From NCBI RefSeq assembly GCF_022812285.1, contig NZ_CP093300.1:2852001-2916000 (forward strand): a stretch of DNA of 64,000 nt, written 5' to 3'. This DNA is from Alkalihalobacillus sp. LMS39 (GTDB taxonomy: Bacteria; Bacillota; Bacilli; Bacillales; Bacillaceae_F). The translations under genes were made by a program, and so were the position numbers. Below the pieces are notes generated by a model. It searched no databases. It saw nothing but the letters and a program-made list of their open reading frames with translations, and was not told where the DNA came from. Shown here piece after piece: positions 35,628 through 43,647 of the stretch. Each line of letters begins with the position of its first letter. Within the stretch, counting starts at the first letter, position 1.

Positions 35628-36308
35628 ATGAATACCAATTTTTTCTCGCTAACAACAGAACTTCTTATTGGTTTCTTTGCTTTGTTAGCTATAACAAAAC
35701 TACTTGGCAAAACCCAAATTACACAATTAACACCTTTTGATTTTATTTCTGCCCTTGTGCTTGGGGAGTTAGTAGGAAATGCCATATACGATAAAGAAAT
35801 TGGACTCAAGTATGTACTTTATGCGATTACGCTTTGGGGGACATTGATTTTTTCGATTGAAAAACTTACACAAGTCGTCAAAAAATCTAGAACTTTTTTA
35901 GAAGGAAATCCATCCATCATCATTCGTCGGGGCAAAATAGACTTTTCAGAGTTAAAACGAAATCAGCTAGATATAAACCAGTTGCAACACCTTCTACGAG
36001 AAAAAGATGTATTCTCACTTCGAGAAATAGAATATGCCATACTTGAACCTAATGGCTCTGTCAGTGTCATGAAAAAAAGCTCTTATCAAACTTTGCAAAA
36101 AAAGGACGTTCAGCCAACTTCCACTATTGCTCATTTGCCCATTACGATCATATCTGATGGAGAAATTCTTTTAGACAATTTAAAAGAAGCTGGATTTGAC
36201 GAAGAGTGGCTCTCTACTCAATTGCTTCACAATGGGGTCACTAAAGCAACAGATGTTTTATTAGCTGAATGGCTTGAGGGAGATTCTTTATATGTCGCAA
36301 AATATTAG
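35628..36308 (+). CDS. DUF421 (YetF-type) membrane protein
   Basis: A 226-residue DUF421 protein. Helices LLIGFFALLAITKLLGKTQITQLTPFDFISALVLGELVGN and a third near 57-75, then a cytoplasmic domain with LREKDVFSLREIEYAILEPNGSVSVMKKSSYQTL, nearly the same motif as in the other two DUF421 proteins here. GGGGTGAGGTC precedes the ATG. The third DUF421 gene in a 5-kb span; 13 bases separate it from the phosphodiesterase gene, suggesting co-transcription. Confidence 0.9.
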   Translation: MNTNFFSLTTELLIGFFALLAITKLLGKTQITQLTPFDFISALVLGELVGNAIYDKEIGLKYVLYAITLWGTLIFSIEKLTQVVKKSRTFLEGNPSIIIRRGKIDFSELKRNQLDINQLQHLLREKDVFSLREIEYAILEPNGSVSVMKKSSYQTLQKKDVQPTSTIAHLPITIISDGEILLDNLKEAGFDEEWLSTQLLHNGVTKATDVLLAEWLEGDSLYVAKY

Positions 36309-36321
36309 ATAAAGGAGTGTC

Positions 36322-37902
36322 ATGATGAGATTTTGGCTACTAGTCGGGATGGTATTACTCATATTAGCAGGATGTAACGGTGAAAATGAAGGTGGTGCAT
36401 CCATACAGCAAGCAGAAAAAGAAGATAAAGATCCTAACAAAAAAGTAGTCTTTGTCATTATTGATTCAATGATGGGCTCACTAGTCGACAACTCGTTAGA
36501 AAAAGGAACGATTCCAGCTTTAGAATTTTTAATTGAAAATGGACAATATTATAAAGATCTCGTTGCTCCATTTCCTTCTATGTCCGTTGTCATTGAAAGC
36601 TCCATGGTGACAGGAGAAATGCCGAATAATCATAAGATTCCTGGCCTTGTTTGGTACAAAGACGATGAACAGCGCTTAGTTGATTACGGCTCAACGATCC
36701 AAAAAGCGGCTCAACTCGGAATGAAGCAAGCCCTTTTTGATTCGTTATACCATTTGAATAATACCCACTTAAATGAAGAATCGACAACAATATTTGAAGC
36801 TCTTCAAGAAAAAGGGTATACAACAGGGTCTGTAAATACGCTTATTTATCGAGGCAATACAAATCACGATATGCATTTACCACCGGTGTTAGATAACTGG
36901 TTAGGGATGAATGGTTCCTTACAAACGAAAGGACCTGATTTATTAGCTTTTGGTAGCGTGGTAAAACCAAAAGTGGTAGAAAATAAAAACTTTCCTGATA
37001 GTCTGTTTTCACAATTTGGATTAAATGATGAATACTCTGTTGAGGTCACAAAAGAGATTATTAAAAACGGGGAACAGCCTGATTTTCTAATGGTATTCTT
37101 ACCAGACTTTGATAAAGAGGCACACGATAATAGTCCTCACTATCGAAAAGGGTTTGAAAGAGCGGAGCATTTATTTCAAGATATTTTAAATGCCTACCCT
37201 AGTTGGGAACAAGCACTAGAAGAAAATATTTTTATCGTTGTCGGAGACCACGGACAAGATAAATTGCTTGATGATGAAGTTGAAATGGCTATCGACTTAG
37301 AATCCATTTATCATGATTATGAGCCCGCACGCCTACAGGACCAACTAACACCTGGGGAAATCGCCTTTGGGAATAATCACCGCATGTCATATGTGTATGC
37401 CCTAGAAAATGAACAATTATTACCTAGATTAGCGGAAACCGCAATGGTCGACAAACGGATTGCTCATGCTTCTTGGCTCCAAGACGGATGGGTGCATGTC
37501 ATTTCGCCTGATTATGATGATGTTGTCCGTTTTAGAAAATTCGGTCCTTGGGCAGACCGCTATGACCAAACATGGGAAATTGAAGGAAATGAAGATATTT
37601 TAACGATTAAAAAAGATAGCAATAAAAATGAATTAGCTTATGTTGACTACCCAGATATCCTGAACCAGCTTTACAGTGCTCATCACGCCCATGACAATAA
37701 CACATTAATTTTAACTGCTAAACCGGGTCATGTATTTAAATCACAAGGGTCCCCTCTTCATGTTGGTGGTGGGGAACATGGTGGAATTCATAAAAATGAA
37801 ACATTAGCTGCTTTAGTCATATCTGGTACAGACAAAGAGCCCGAATATTTACGAATGGTTGATTTAAAAGATTATATATTACAACTTTATGATGACGAGT
37901 AA
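36322..37902 (+). CDS. Type I phosphodiesterase / alkaline-phosphatase-superfamily lipoprotein
   Basis: A 526-residue exported protein with lipobox LILAGC (Cys15). Residues about 40-510 form an alkaline-phosphatase-fold phosphodiesterase domain: first metal Asp in VVFVIIDSMMG, a nucleophile candidate Ser in the PFPSMSVVIESSMVTG segment, second-site HNH-like NNHKIPG, metal ligands FLPDFDKEAHD, IVVGDHGQDK and GGGEHGG. The substrate is unknown; relatives split nucleotide or phospholipid diesters. Co-oriented with the DUF421 gene just upstream. AAGGAG lies before two adjacent ATGs (36322 and 36325). Confidence 0.85.
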   Translation: MMRFWLLVGMVLLILAGCNGENEGGASIQQAEKEDKDPNKKVVFVIIDSMMGSLVDNSLEKGTIPALEFLIENGQYYKDLVAPFPSMSVVIESSMVTGEMPNNHKIPGLVWYKDDEQRLVDYGSTIQKAAQLGMKQALFDSLYHLNNTHLNEESTTIFEALQEKGYTTGSVNTLIYRGNTNHDMHLPPVLDNWLGMNGSLQTKGPDLLAFGSVVKPKVVENKNFPDSLFSQFGLNDEYSVEVTKEIIKNGEQPDFLMVFLPDFDKEAHDNSPHYRKGFERAEHLFQDILNAYPSWEQALEENIFIVVGDHGQDKLLDDEVEMAIDLESIYHDYEPARLQDQLTPGEIAFGNNHRMSYVYALENEQLLPRLAETAMVDKRIAHASWLQDGWVHVISPDYDDVVRFRKFGPWADRYDQTWEIEGNEDILTIKKDSNKNELAYVDYPDILNQLYSAHHAHDNNTLILTAKPGHVFKSQGSPLHVGGGEHGGIHKNETLAALVISGTDKEPEYLRMVDLKDYILQLYDDE

Positions 37903-37976
37903 TTAACATTAACACTCCTTACAACTTATACAGTAATAACAGAACTACATTGACGCTACTATAAGATAAAGTAGAA

Positions 37977-38005
37977 CCTGCACATTCTTGAATGTGCAGG
38001 CTTTA
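37977..38005. terminator. Hairpin between convergent phosphodiesterase and sod genes
   Basis: CCTGCACATTC - TTG - AATGTGCAGG, a 10-bp perfect stem. The T tracts are short on both sides, so strength is uncertain. Confidence 0.7.
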
Positions 38006-38016
38006 CAATTGGTTAC

Positions 38017-38913
38017 TTAATAAGGCGTCCACTTTACTTTTTTGGCTTCTGAAAACCGGTCATTGACATGAGACCAACTTACGACATTCCACCAATTTTT
38101 AATGTATTCTTCTCGCTCGTTTTTGTACTGTAAATAATATGCATGCTCCCATACATCTAGAGGAAGTAACGGTATAACATCCCATTGGCTTAAATTTTGA
38201 TGTTTTTCCGCAGTTAAAATTTCTAAACGATGAGATCGAGGAGCCCAAACAAGAATTGTCCATCCAACCCCTTCTACATTTTTCGCAGCTTCTGAAAAGT
38301 GTTTTTTAAACTGATCAAAACTTCCAAAATCTAGATTAATTTGGTTGCCTATGTCTCTAGTCGCGACCCCACCTCCACGAGGACACATGACATTCCAAAA
38401 AATGGTGTGTAAATAATGACCAGCCCCGTGGAACGCTAATTCTCTTTCCCAATGTTTTACTAGCTCAAAATCCCCTGTTTTTCGGCTTTTTTCTAATTCT
38501 TTTTCCGCTTTATTTAAGCCGTCCACATAACTTTGATGGTGCTTAGTATGATGTAATCGCATAATTTCTTTGGAGATATACGGCTCTAGTGCTCCATAAT
38601 CATATGGTAAAGGTGGTAATGTATGTCCTCCAATTGGAACCCTTCCCCCTGATTTCTCTAGTCCTAACATCTGTTTCATATCTTTTCTTTCTTCGCGCTC
38701 ATCTTCCTCTTCTCTTGACCATTCTTTATAAACGTCCATGGCAGCCACATATAATTCCTCAAGGTCTTCTTCCTCTTTATCAAACGCAGCCTCTAATGCC
38801 TCGATTTTCTCTAACAAACCATCATCATTCGCTTGACGCAACTCTGAATCGCTCATATACGTTTCTTTCATTTCCTGTAGCCATACTTGTAGTTCACGTT
38901 TATATTCTTGCAC
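38017..38913 (-). CDS. Fe/Mn superoxide dismutase with acidic N-terminal extension (SodF-like)
   Basis: A 298-residue protein. Residues 1-95 are a highly charged helical extension rich in Glu and Asp (EREEEDEREERKD). From about residue 105 comes an Fe/Mn-SOD domain: LPPLPYDYGALEPYISKEIM, HHTKHHQSYVDGLN, AFHGAGHYLHTIFW and DVWEHAYYLQYKN supply the three His and one Asp metal ligands. Ordinary SodA is about 200 residues; the extended form resembles B. subtilis SodF. The start is GTG 38913, with AAAGGAGGAG 5 bases upstream. A sigma-K-like promoter suggests late mother-cell expression, perhaps for spore coat oxidative cross-linking or protection. Confidence 0.88.
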   Translation of the reverse strand: MQEYKRELQVWLQEMKETYMSDSELRQANDDGLLEKIEALEAAFDKEEEDLEELYVAAMDVYKEWSREEEDEREERKDMKQMLGLEKSGGRVPIGGHTLPPLPYDYGALEPYISKEIMRLHHTKHHQSYVDGLNKAEKELEKSRKTGDFELVKHWERELAFHGAGHYLHTIFWNVMCPRGGGVATRDIGNQINLDFGSFDQFKKHFSEAAKNVEGVGWTILVWAPRSHRLEILTAEKHQNLSQWDVIPLLPLDVWEHAYYLQYKNEREEYIKNWWNVVSWSHVNDRFSEAKKVKWTPY

Positions 38914-38942
38914 GTGTACTCCTCCTTTTGCGCGTGTCGCTT

Positions 38943-38972
38943 TACTATATGCAAAGGGAAACCTTTTTTGTG
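38943..38972 (-). promoter_or_regulatory. Sigma-K-like promoter of the sod gene
   Basis: Minus strand CACA (38972-38969), 17-base spacer, CATATAGTA (38951-38943), matching the sigma-K pattern mACm-n16/17-CATAnnnTA in full. About 30 bases before the GTG start. Confidence 0.6.
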
Positions 38973-38979
38973 CATATGT

Positions 38980-39008
38980 CACGGTCCCTTTTTGTTATGC
39001 ATATTGTA
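38980..39008 (+). promoter_or_regulatory. Sigma-K-like promoter of the DUF2935 gene
   Basis: CACG (38980-38983), 16-base spacer, CATATTGTA (39000-39008), again a full match to mACm-n16/17-CATAnnnTA. It lies back-to-back with the one for sod, with eight bases between their -35 elements. Confidence 0.6.
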
Positions 39009-39039
39009 TGTTGATTGACATTAAGGAGGTATGCTAGGA

Positions 39040-39846
39040 ATGAAAAGCTTTGTGGAAACAGCATTATTTGAACATCATTTTTGGTTACAAGTATTAGGAG
39101 ATCATGCTAGGTTTATTTATGATACATTATCTCCAAGAGAAGAAGAGCATGTCGCAACAGCGAAGGACTTTATCGAAACGTTTGATAATCTTCTTTCTCG
39201 TTCAAAGCAACCGATGACAAGAGAACAACTATTACAACTTACAAAAGAAGCAGATATGTACGCAAAAGAAATCCGAGAATTTAAATTAACTATCATAAAG
39301 GAACATTTAGTCGGTGACGTTGTGATCGAACTCACTCCAACCTTCTTAAACCATATGGTTAATGAAGTGGAAGAGTATATTAGAATTTTGCCATACTTAT
39401 TAAACGAAGAAACTCCACCCGCATGTCACCCACTTCATCACCATCTCGTATGGCTTTTAGATGCAGCTGGTCATGCAGATGGAATCTCCGGTTCATTGGA
39501 TATGGTTGAAAAGAAGCTTCTAGAAAAAAGTCAAGATTTCACTAAGACCTTTGAACAATTTTATATAAAAGCCGTTGAAATGGCAGGGTATTTACGAGCA
39601 AATGTTGACAAATTTCCGGCACTAGATCGCTTTAATGAGCAAGTTCATCTAGAAATTATCCTTTTTAAAAACTTTTTAGATGAATTAGAGGAACTAGAAA
39701 TGACAAACCGCGTCCTCGGTACATTACAAGAATTGATGGCCGATCATATGGCACGGGAAGAATGTTATTATTTAATGAAACTAGCAGAGTCTACTGAATT
39801 ACAAGAGCCAAACTGTGATCCAACTTCTCAACGTTCAGATTGGTAG
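39040..39846 (+). CDS. DUF2935 helical-bundle protein
   Basis: A 268-residue all-helical protein of the DUF2935 family, starting with SFVETALFEHHFWLQVLGDHARF and containing two repeat-like halves, each with a Glu/His-rich helix (second: EHHFW versus EIILFKNFLDELEELE, and CHPLHHHLVWLLDAAGHADG between). The spaced Glu and His residues suggest a ferritin-like metal site; this is inference. The ATG at 39040 has AAGGAGG 10 bases before it; the ATG at 39031 abuts the ribosome site. Divergent from the sod gene and likely co-regulated with it in late sporulation. Confidence 0.85.
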   Translation: MKSFVETALFEHHFWLQVLGDHARFIYDTLSPREEEHVATAKDFIETFDNLLSRSKQPMTREQLLQLTKEADMYAKEIREFKLTIIKEHLVGDVVIELTPTFLNHMVNEVEEYIRILPYLLNEETPPACHPLHHHLVWLLDAAGHADGISGSLDMVEKKLLEKSQDFTKTFEQFYIKAVEMAGYLRANVDKFPALDRFNEQVHLEIILFKNFLDELEELEMTNRVLGTLQELMADHMAREECYYLMKLAESTELQEPNCDPTSQRSDW

Positions 39847-39847
39847 A

Positions 39848-39927
39848 AAGATAAGAAAAACGCGGAGCGTCTTTTCTTTCAAAGCTTCACTGCTACACCA
39901 AAATTTTTATACTTTTTTATCTTTCAA
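39848..39927 (+). repeat. Dispersed intergenic repeat, copy 2 (internally deleted)
   Basis: AAGATAAGAAAAACGCGGAG opens the copy and the left hairpin (ACGC-GGA-GCGT) is intact, but TTTCTTTCAA runs directly into AGCTTCACTGCTACACC, so about 95 central bases seen in copies 3 and 4 are missing. Ends TTTTTTATCTTTC, giving imperfect terminal inverted repeats with the start. Confidence 0.88.
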
Positions 39928-39963
39928 AAAAAGCTGTACAGAATGTTTCTGTACAGCTTTTTA
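39926..39963. terminator. Bidirectional terminator between DUF2935 gene and ypuI
   Basis: AAAAGCTGTACAG - AATGTTT - CTGTACAGCTTTT with T/A tracts on both sides. Confidence 0.93.
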
Positions 39964-39966
39964 CTA

Positions 39967-40455
39967 TTATTTTGTTTGGATCATTTTCGTTTGGAAATCT
40001 GTTTCATAGTACTCTAATTCTTCACGAATCGTTTGAAATGGCCCTTCAATAGCTTTCATTACATCTTTTAAAGACGTAGGAACTTGCTTTGAGAAATGAA
40101 TCGCATTTTTCCCTGTATACGCTGAACGGCTGTCTTCATACCAATTATCAACTCGTGGATTAAAAAACTCCTCAATGCAGTGATGATAAATCCAAAATAA
40201 TGTTTTTTCAGCGGCTACTTTTCGAAATGTTTTTCCATTTAAAATAATTTCACTTGCTTCTTTACCTTCTTCACAAAAAACAAGAACACGACGTAATGAC
40301 GATAACACGGATTTAAAGTATTCTTCATCACCGGTAGAGTCGTAAATAATGTCTGTTAACGTTGTTTCGTCTAAAAAATGACTAAGCTTGCTGCATATTT
40401 CTAATAACGTATCATGCGCTAATGTTAATTGGTTTTGAACCAAAGTATTTCCCAT
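39967..40455 (-). CDS. ypuI: YpuI family protein (DUF3907)
   Basis: A 162-residue soluble helical protein, MGNTLVQNQLTLAHDTLLEIC at the start, with FRKVAAEKTLFWIYHHCIEEFFNPRVDNWYEDSRSAYTGKNAI in the centre, a segment characteristic of the family. The function is unknown. In B. subtilis ypuI follows dacB directly and precedes scpB, so this gene marks the right edge of the island. Confidence 0.88.
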   Translation of the reverse strand: MGNTLVQNQLTLAHDTLLEICSKLSHFLDETTLTDIIYDSTGDEEYFKSVLSSLRRVLVFCEEGKEASEIILNGKTFRKVAAEKTLFWIYHHCIEEFFNPRVDNWYEDSRSAYTGKNAIHFSKQVPTSLKDVMKAIEGPFQTIREELEYYETDFQTKMIQTK

Positions 40456-40555
40456 TAGCGATCACCTCCAGCTCATCGTTGTTTCTATTCTATTTAAATT
40501 ATACGACATTCTTCAATAGAAAGCCTTTGTTTATCATAAAATAAATCAATTCTTT

Positions 40556-40966
40556 TTACACCGATAGTTTAACTGTACCATTCCACCTATATTCGCCTTT
40601 TTCTTCAATCGCTGTAAAAATATCTTTTATTACTTGCGAATCAATATTGGCATACAAAGAAGTGAGTTCATTTTTTTCATTAATATAAACTCTTTTTTTG
40701 TTTTTATTATTCGGAACAGCTAGTAAGCTAACGAGCGCAACCGTATCTTTAAATGATACATCTCGCCCATGAACAGTAAAGAGTGGGTCTTTTTCATAAG
40801 GTAAAAATTCAGAAAAAACTTCATCGAAGTAACGAACGTACAAGACGGAAAATTCTTTTTCAACCCCATCTTCTATATAAGAAACGACGGAACGATTAAA
40901 GAAGTCTTCTGACGTGTTCGGTTTTTCCTTTTGTAATTCATAACCTACTGCTTTTTTTAGTAACAC
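40556..40966 (-). CDS. Conserved-looking hypothetical protein
   Basis: A 136-residue soluble protein of mixed charge with no signal peptide or membrane helix. It begins MLLKKAVGYELQKEKPNTSED; a ribosome site (TGGAGGG) precedes the ATG. It lies between scpB and ypuI on the same strand, about 90-100 bases from each. I recognise no family. It is not in this position in B. subtilis as far as I know. Confidence 0.7.
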   Translation of the reverse strand: MLLKKAVGYELQKEKPNTSEDFFNRSVVSYIEDGVEKEFSVLYVRYFDEVFSEFLPYEKDPLFTVHGRDVSFKDTVALVSLLAVPNNKNKKRVYINEKNELTSLYANIDSQVIKDIFTAIEEKGEYRWNGTVKLSV

Positions 40967-41056
40967 AATTTTCCCTCCAGAAATGGTTTTGTAAGCGTTT
41001 ATATTAGTATAACAAACATAACGCGTAAAAGAGAGAAAATATTAGATTTATTTTAC

Positions 41057-41650
41057 TTATTTATTTACCCCATCTAATGTTTCTTCAAACTTTTTAAAGA
41101 ATAAATCCGCTTCTTCCTCCACCGCCAACTCATCAATCGCTTCTGGTAAAGGAGGAAGATTCTCAATTGTGTTTAACCCAAAATAATCGAGAAACTCTTT
41201 TGTCGTACCGTATAAAATCGCTCGACCTGTTCCGTCAACACGACCTACTTCTTTTATTAATAATTTTGTTACTAATGTTTGTATCGATTTTTCTGATTTT
41301 ACTCCACGAACTTCTTCTACCTCAATCCTTGTTATTGGTTGTTTATAAGCGATAATTGCTAGTGTTTCTAGTGCAGCTTGGGATAACCCTGTATGTGTTG
41401 GCGAATAAGCTAATCGTTTAAAAAAGTCTGCGTGCTCACGCTTTGTCGCAAGCTGATAAGTCCCAGCTACTTCAACTAGTTGTATGCCTCTATCCTTTTT
41501 TTGATAAGAGACCATCAATTCTGAGAGAACATTCATGATTGTCATTTCTTCTATTTCCATGACTTCTGCAATTTGTTTGCATGTGAGCCCTTCGTCTCCA
41601 GCCGCAAATAACAATCCTTCAATGACTCCCTTAAGTTCTTTCAACGTCAA
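41057..41650 (-). CDS. scpB: Segregation and condensation protein B
   Basis: A 197-residue ScpB with two winged-helix domains: ELKGVIEGLLFAAGDEGLTCKQIAEVMEI and SQAALETLAIIAYKQPITRIEVEEVRGV, the signature of the family. Part of the SMC-ScpA-ScpB condensin. TTG start at 41650, overlapping scpA by 20 bases; AAGGAGACT precedes it. Confidence 0.95.
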   Translation of the reverse strand: MTLKELKGVIEGLLFAAGDEGLTCKQIAEVMEIEEMTIMNVLSELMVSYQKKDRGIQLVEVAGTYQLATKREHADFFKRLAYSPTHTGLSQAALETLAIIAYKQPITRIEVEEVRGVKSEKSIQTLVTKLLIKEVGRVDGTGRAILYGTTKEFLDYFGLNTIENLPPLPEAIDELAVEEEADLFFKKFEETLDGVNK

Positions 41651-42410
41651 AGTCTCCTTCCTCCTTTTTTGTAAAAATTAAAATATCCTCAAAATTCTTT
41701 TCCTGTTTGCAATAAATGGAACGATTTTTCATTAGTTCTAAAATCGCTAAAAACGTAACAACCATATGTGAACGATCGAGGTACGTAAATAAAGAATAAA
41801 AGGTCGCTTGTCCATTATATCGGCTTAACTCCTCCATAATTTCGCCCATTCTCGTATCAATGGAATACTCTTGATTTTTCACTGTTGTTGTGCGAGGTGC
41901 TTTCAACTTTTTTCGCTTTAACATATTTTGATAAGCACCGATCATGTCAAATAAACTTACGCCTTTAACCGTAACAACAGACCTGTCCTCTTGCGTTAAA
42001 TATTCATCCAATCGACTAGGGGGTTTTGTATGAATAAGTGACCGGTCTTGTTCACGGTCTTGCAGCTCTTGGGCCGCTTCTTTATATTTTCGGTATTCAA
42101 TAAGGCGGTTCATAAGTTCTTGACGAGGATCATCTTCGTCCTCACCTAGAAACTCTTCATCAAATAATTCCTCTTGTTGTTTTGGAAGCAACATTTTACT
42201 TTTTATCGCTAATAATGTTGCAGCCATCACTAAATACTCACTTGCTACATCTAGCTGCAACTCTTTCATGGCCTGAATATATTCTAAATATTGTCCAGTA
42301 ATATGAGCGACAGGTATATCATAAATATCTACTTCAGCTTGATTAATTAAATGTAGTAATAAATCTAGCGGACCTTCAAAGGCATCCAGTTTTACATTAT
42401 ATTGGTTCAT
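41631..42410 (-). CDS. scpA: Segregation and condensation protein A
   Basis: A 259-residue kleisin. The N-terminal SMC-binding part starts YNVKLDAFEGPLDLLLHLINQAEVDIYDIPVA, the family signature; an acidic linker (LFDEEFLGEDEDDPRQELMNRL) and a C-terminal winged helix follow. It bridges SMC heads and binds ScpB. The gene starts the scpAB pair. Confidence 0.96.
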   Translation of the reverse strand: MNQYNVKLDAFEGPLDLLLHLINQAEVDIYDIPVAHITGQYLEYIQAMKELQLDVASEYLVMAATLLAIKSKMLLPKQQEELFDEEFLGEDEDDPRQELMNRLIEYRKYKEAAQELQDREQDRSLIHTKPPSRLDEYLTQEDRSVVTVKGVSLFDMIGAYQNMLKRKKLKAPRTTTVKNQEYSIDTRMGEIMEELSRYNGQATFYSLFTYLDRSHMVVTFLAILELMKNRSIYCKQEKNFEDILIFTKKEEGDFDVERT

Positions 42411-42547
42411 AATCCCTCCGTGAACACGTGGTTCAGCGTTTATTTGCTAGAGGTGATTATATCATATTTTGACGAAACTGAAATCACCCGTTTAAAAATA
42501 TGTTACACTTAACGTAATGCATGTTATTACAAAAAGGAGCGTCCTTC

Positions 42548-43078
42548 ATGTACCCACAGCCTTATATTGACTATCTCGTCCATTTCCATGGTTTACGTGA
42601 TTATTTTGAATGTCATGAAATTCTTGAAGAATATTGGAAAGAAGCCCCCATACATGAAAGAGAAAAGCATTGGGTTGGGTTAATCCAAATCGCTGTAGGC
42701 CTTTACCATTATAGAAGAAACAATCGAATCGGAGCGACGAAAATGCTTGTTAGTGCAAAAACGATCATAACACAAGAGCAAGCAAAGCTTACAAAACTAG
42801 GAATTGATGTTTCCTCTCTTCTTAGTCAAGTCACATATGTTATTGAATCGATACAAAATCAAAAGCCATACAAAGACATAAACATCCCTCTACACGACGA
42901 CCATCTAGTCGCATTATGCGAAGAACAGTGTAAACAACATCAATGTTTATGGGGTCAACCCACCGATTTCTCTAACGAATATTTGCTTCATAAACATACA
43001 TTACGTGACCGTTCAGATGTCATTGAAGAACGGCACCTTCAAAAAAAGGAAAGAGCACAAAAAAAGAAGGGGACATAA
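42548..43078 (+). CDS. ypuF: YpuF family protein (DUF309)
   Basis: A 176-residue DUF309 protein with DYFECHEILEEYWKEAP and HWVGLIQIAVGLYHYRRNN, the two signature helices holding conserved Glu and His. The function is unknown. The ATG at 42548 has AAGGAG 8 bases upstream; an ATG at 42521 would translate the ribosome site. Same neighbourhood as in B. subtilis (scpA-ypuF-ribT), here divergent from scpA. Confidence 0.88.
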   Translation: MYPQPYIDYLVHFHGLRDYFECHEILEEYWKEAPIHEREKHWVGLIQIAVGLYHYRRNNRIGATKMLVSAKTIITQEQAKLTKLGIDVSSLLSQVTYVIESIQNQKPYKDINIPLHDDHLVALCEEQCKQHQCLWGQPTDFSNEYLLHKHTLRDRSDVIEERHLQKKERAQKKKGT

Positions 43079-43092
43079 CTACCCCTTCTTAT
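43061..43092. terminator. Bidirectional terminator between ypuF and ribT
   Basis: AAGAAGGGG / CCCCTTCTT stem around ACATAACTA, overlapping both stop regions. Confidence 0.88.
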
Positions 43093-43436
43093 TCTTTACG
43101 TTCACATATGATAAAAAAATCTTTTGTATTTTCATTTGGAATTAATTCATTTTTAATTGTTCGTTTCACGGCTTCAACCATCTTTTTCCCAATTCCTTCA
43201 TGACGAAAAGATGGATTCACACTTAGATGGCATAACTCTGCTTTGCCATCATTGAGAAGACGAATCCCAATAATCCCTACAATATCTTCCTCTTTCCATA
43301 AGTAGAGATCCCAGTTCGAGTCTTGTTCATATCGCTCAATTGTTTCTTGAAGTTTCTTTATGTCCTTTTCCCCTGGCATAAACGAAATAAGGCCCATCGC
43401 TATCTTTTTCCATGATGATTTATACTTAATTAGCAT
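43089..43436 (-). CDS. ribT: GNAT-family acetyltransferase RibT
   Basis: A 115-residue GNAT protein, MLIKYKSSWKKIAMGLISFMPG at the start and the acetyl-CoA motif LCHLSVNPSFRHEGIGKKMVEAV. RibT is the last gene of the B. subtilis riboflavin operon; its substrate is not known. Here 211 bases separate it from ribH. That gap carries an inverted repeat (GTAAAGCTTTAG near 43.59 kb with CTAAAGCCTTAC near 43.63 kb) that could act as an attenuator. Confidence 0.88.
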   Translation of the reverse strand: MLIKYKSSWKKIAMGLISFMPGEKDIKKLQETIERYEQDSNWDLYLWKEEDIVGIIGIRLLNDGKAELCHLSVNPSFRHEGIGKKMVEAVKRTIKNELIPNENTKDFFIICERKE

Positions 43437-43647
43437 TGTTCATCCCTCTTTGTGTAATAAAAGAACATTTTTTGTTATTTTTCTTCACTATATGATTATA
43501 CCATTCTATTTGTTCATCGCAGAGAGGAATTTGTGATAAGTCTATTGACCTTATTTTCGTAACCTGTCCATATTCGTCCAGTTTCATGTGAGTAAAGCTT
43601 TAGTAAAGGGAGCTATTTCACAGGAAATACAATGCTAAAGCCTTACA

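Noticed and set aside
38589-39014. 141-codon plus-strand frame
   Set aside because: Antisense to the sod gene and runs through the divergent promoter region.
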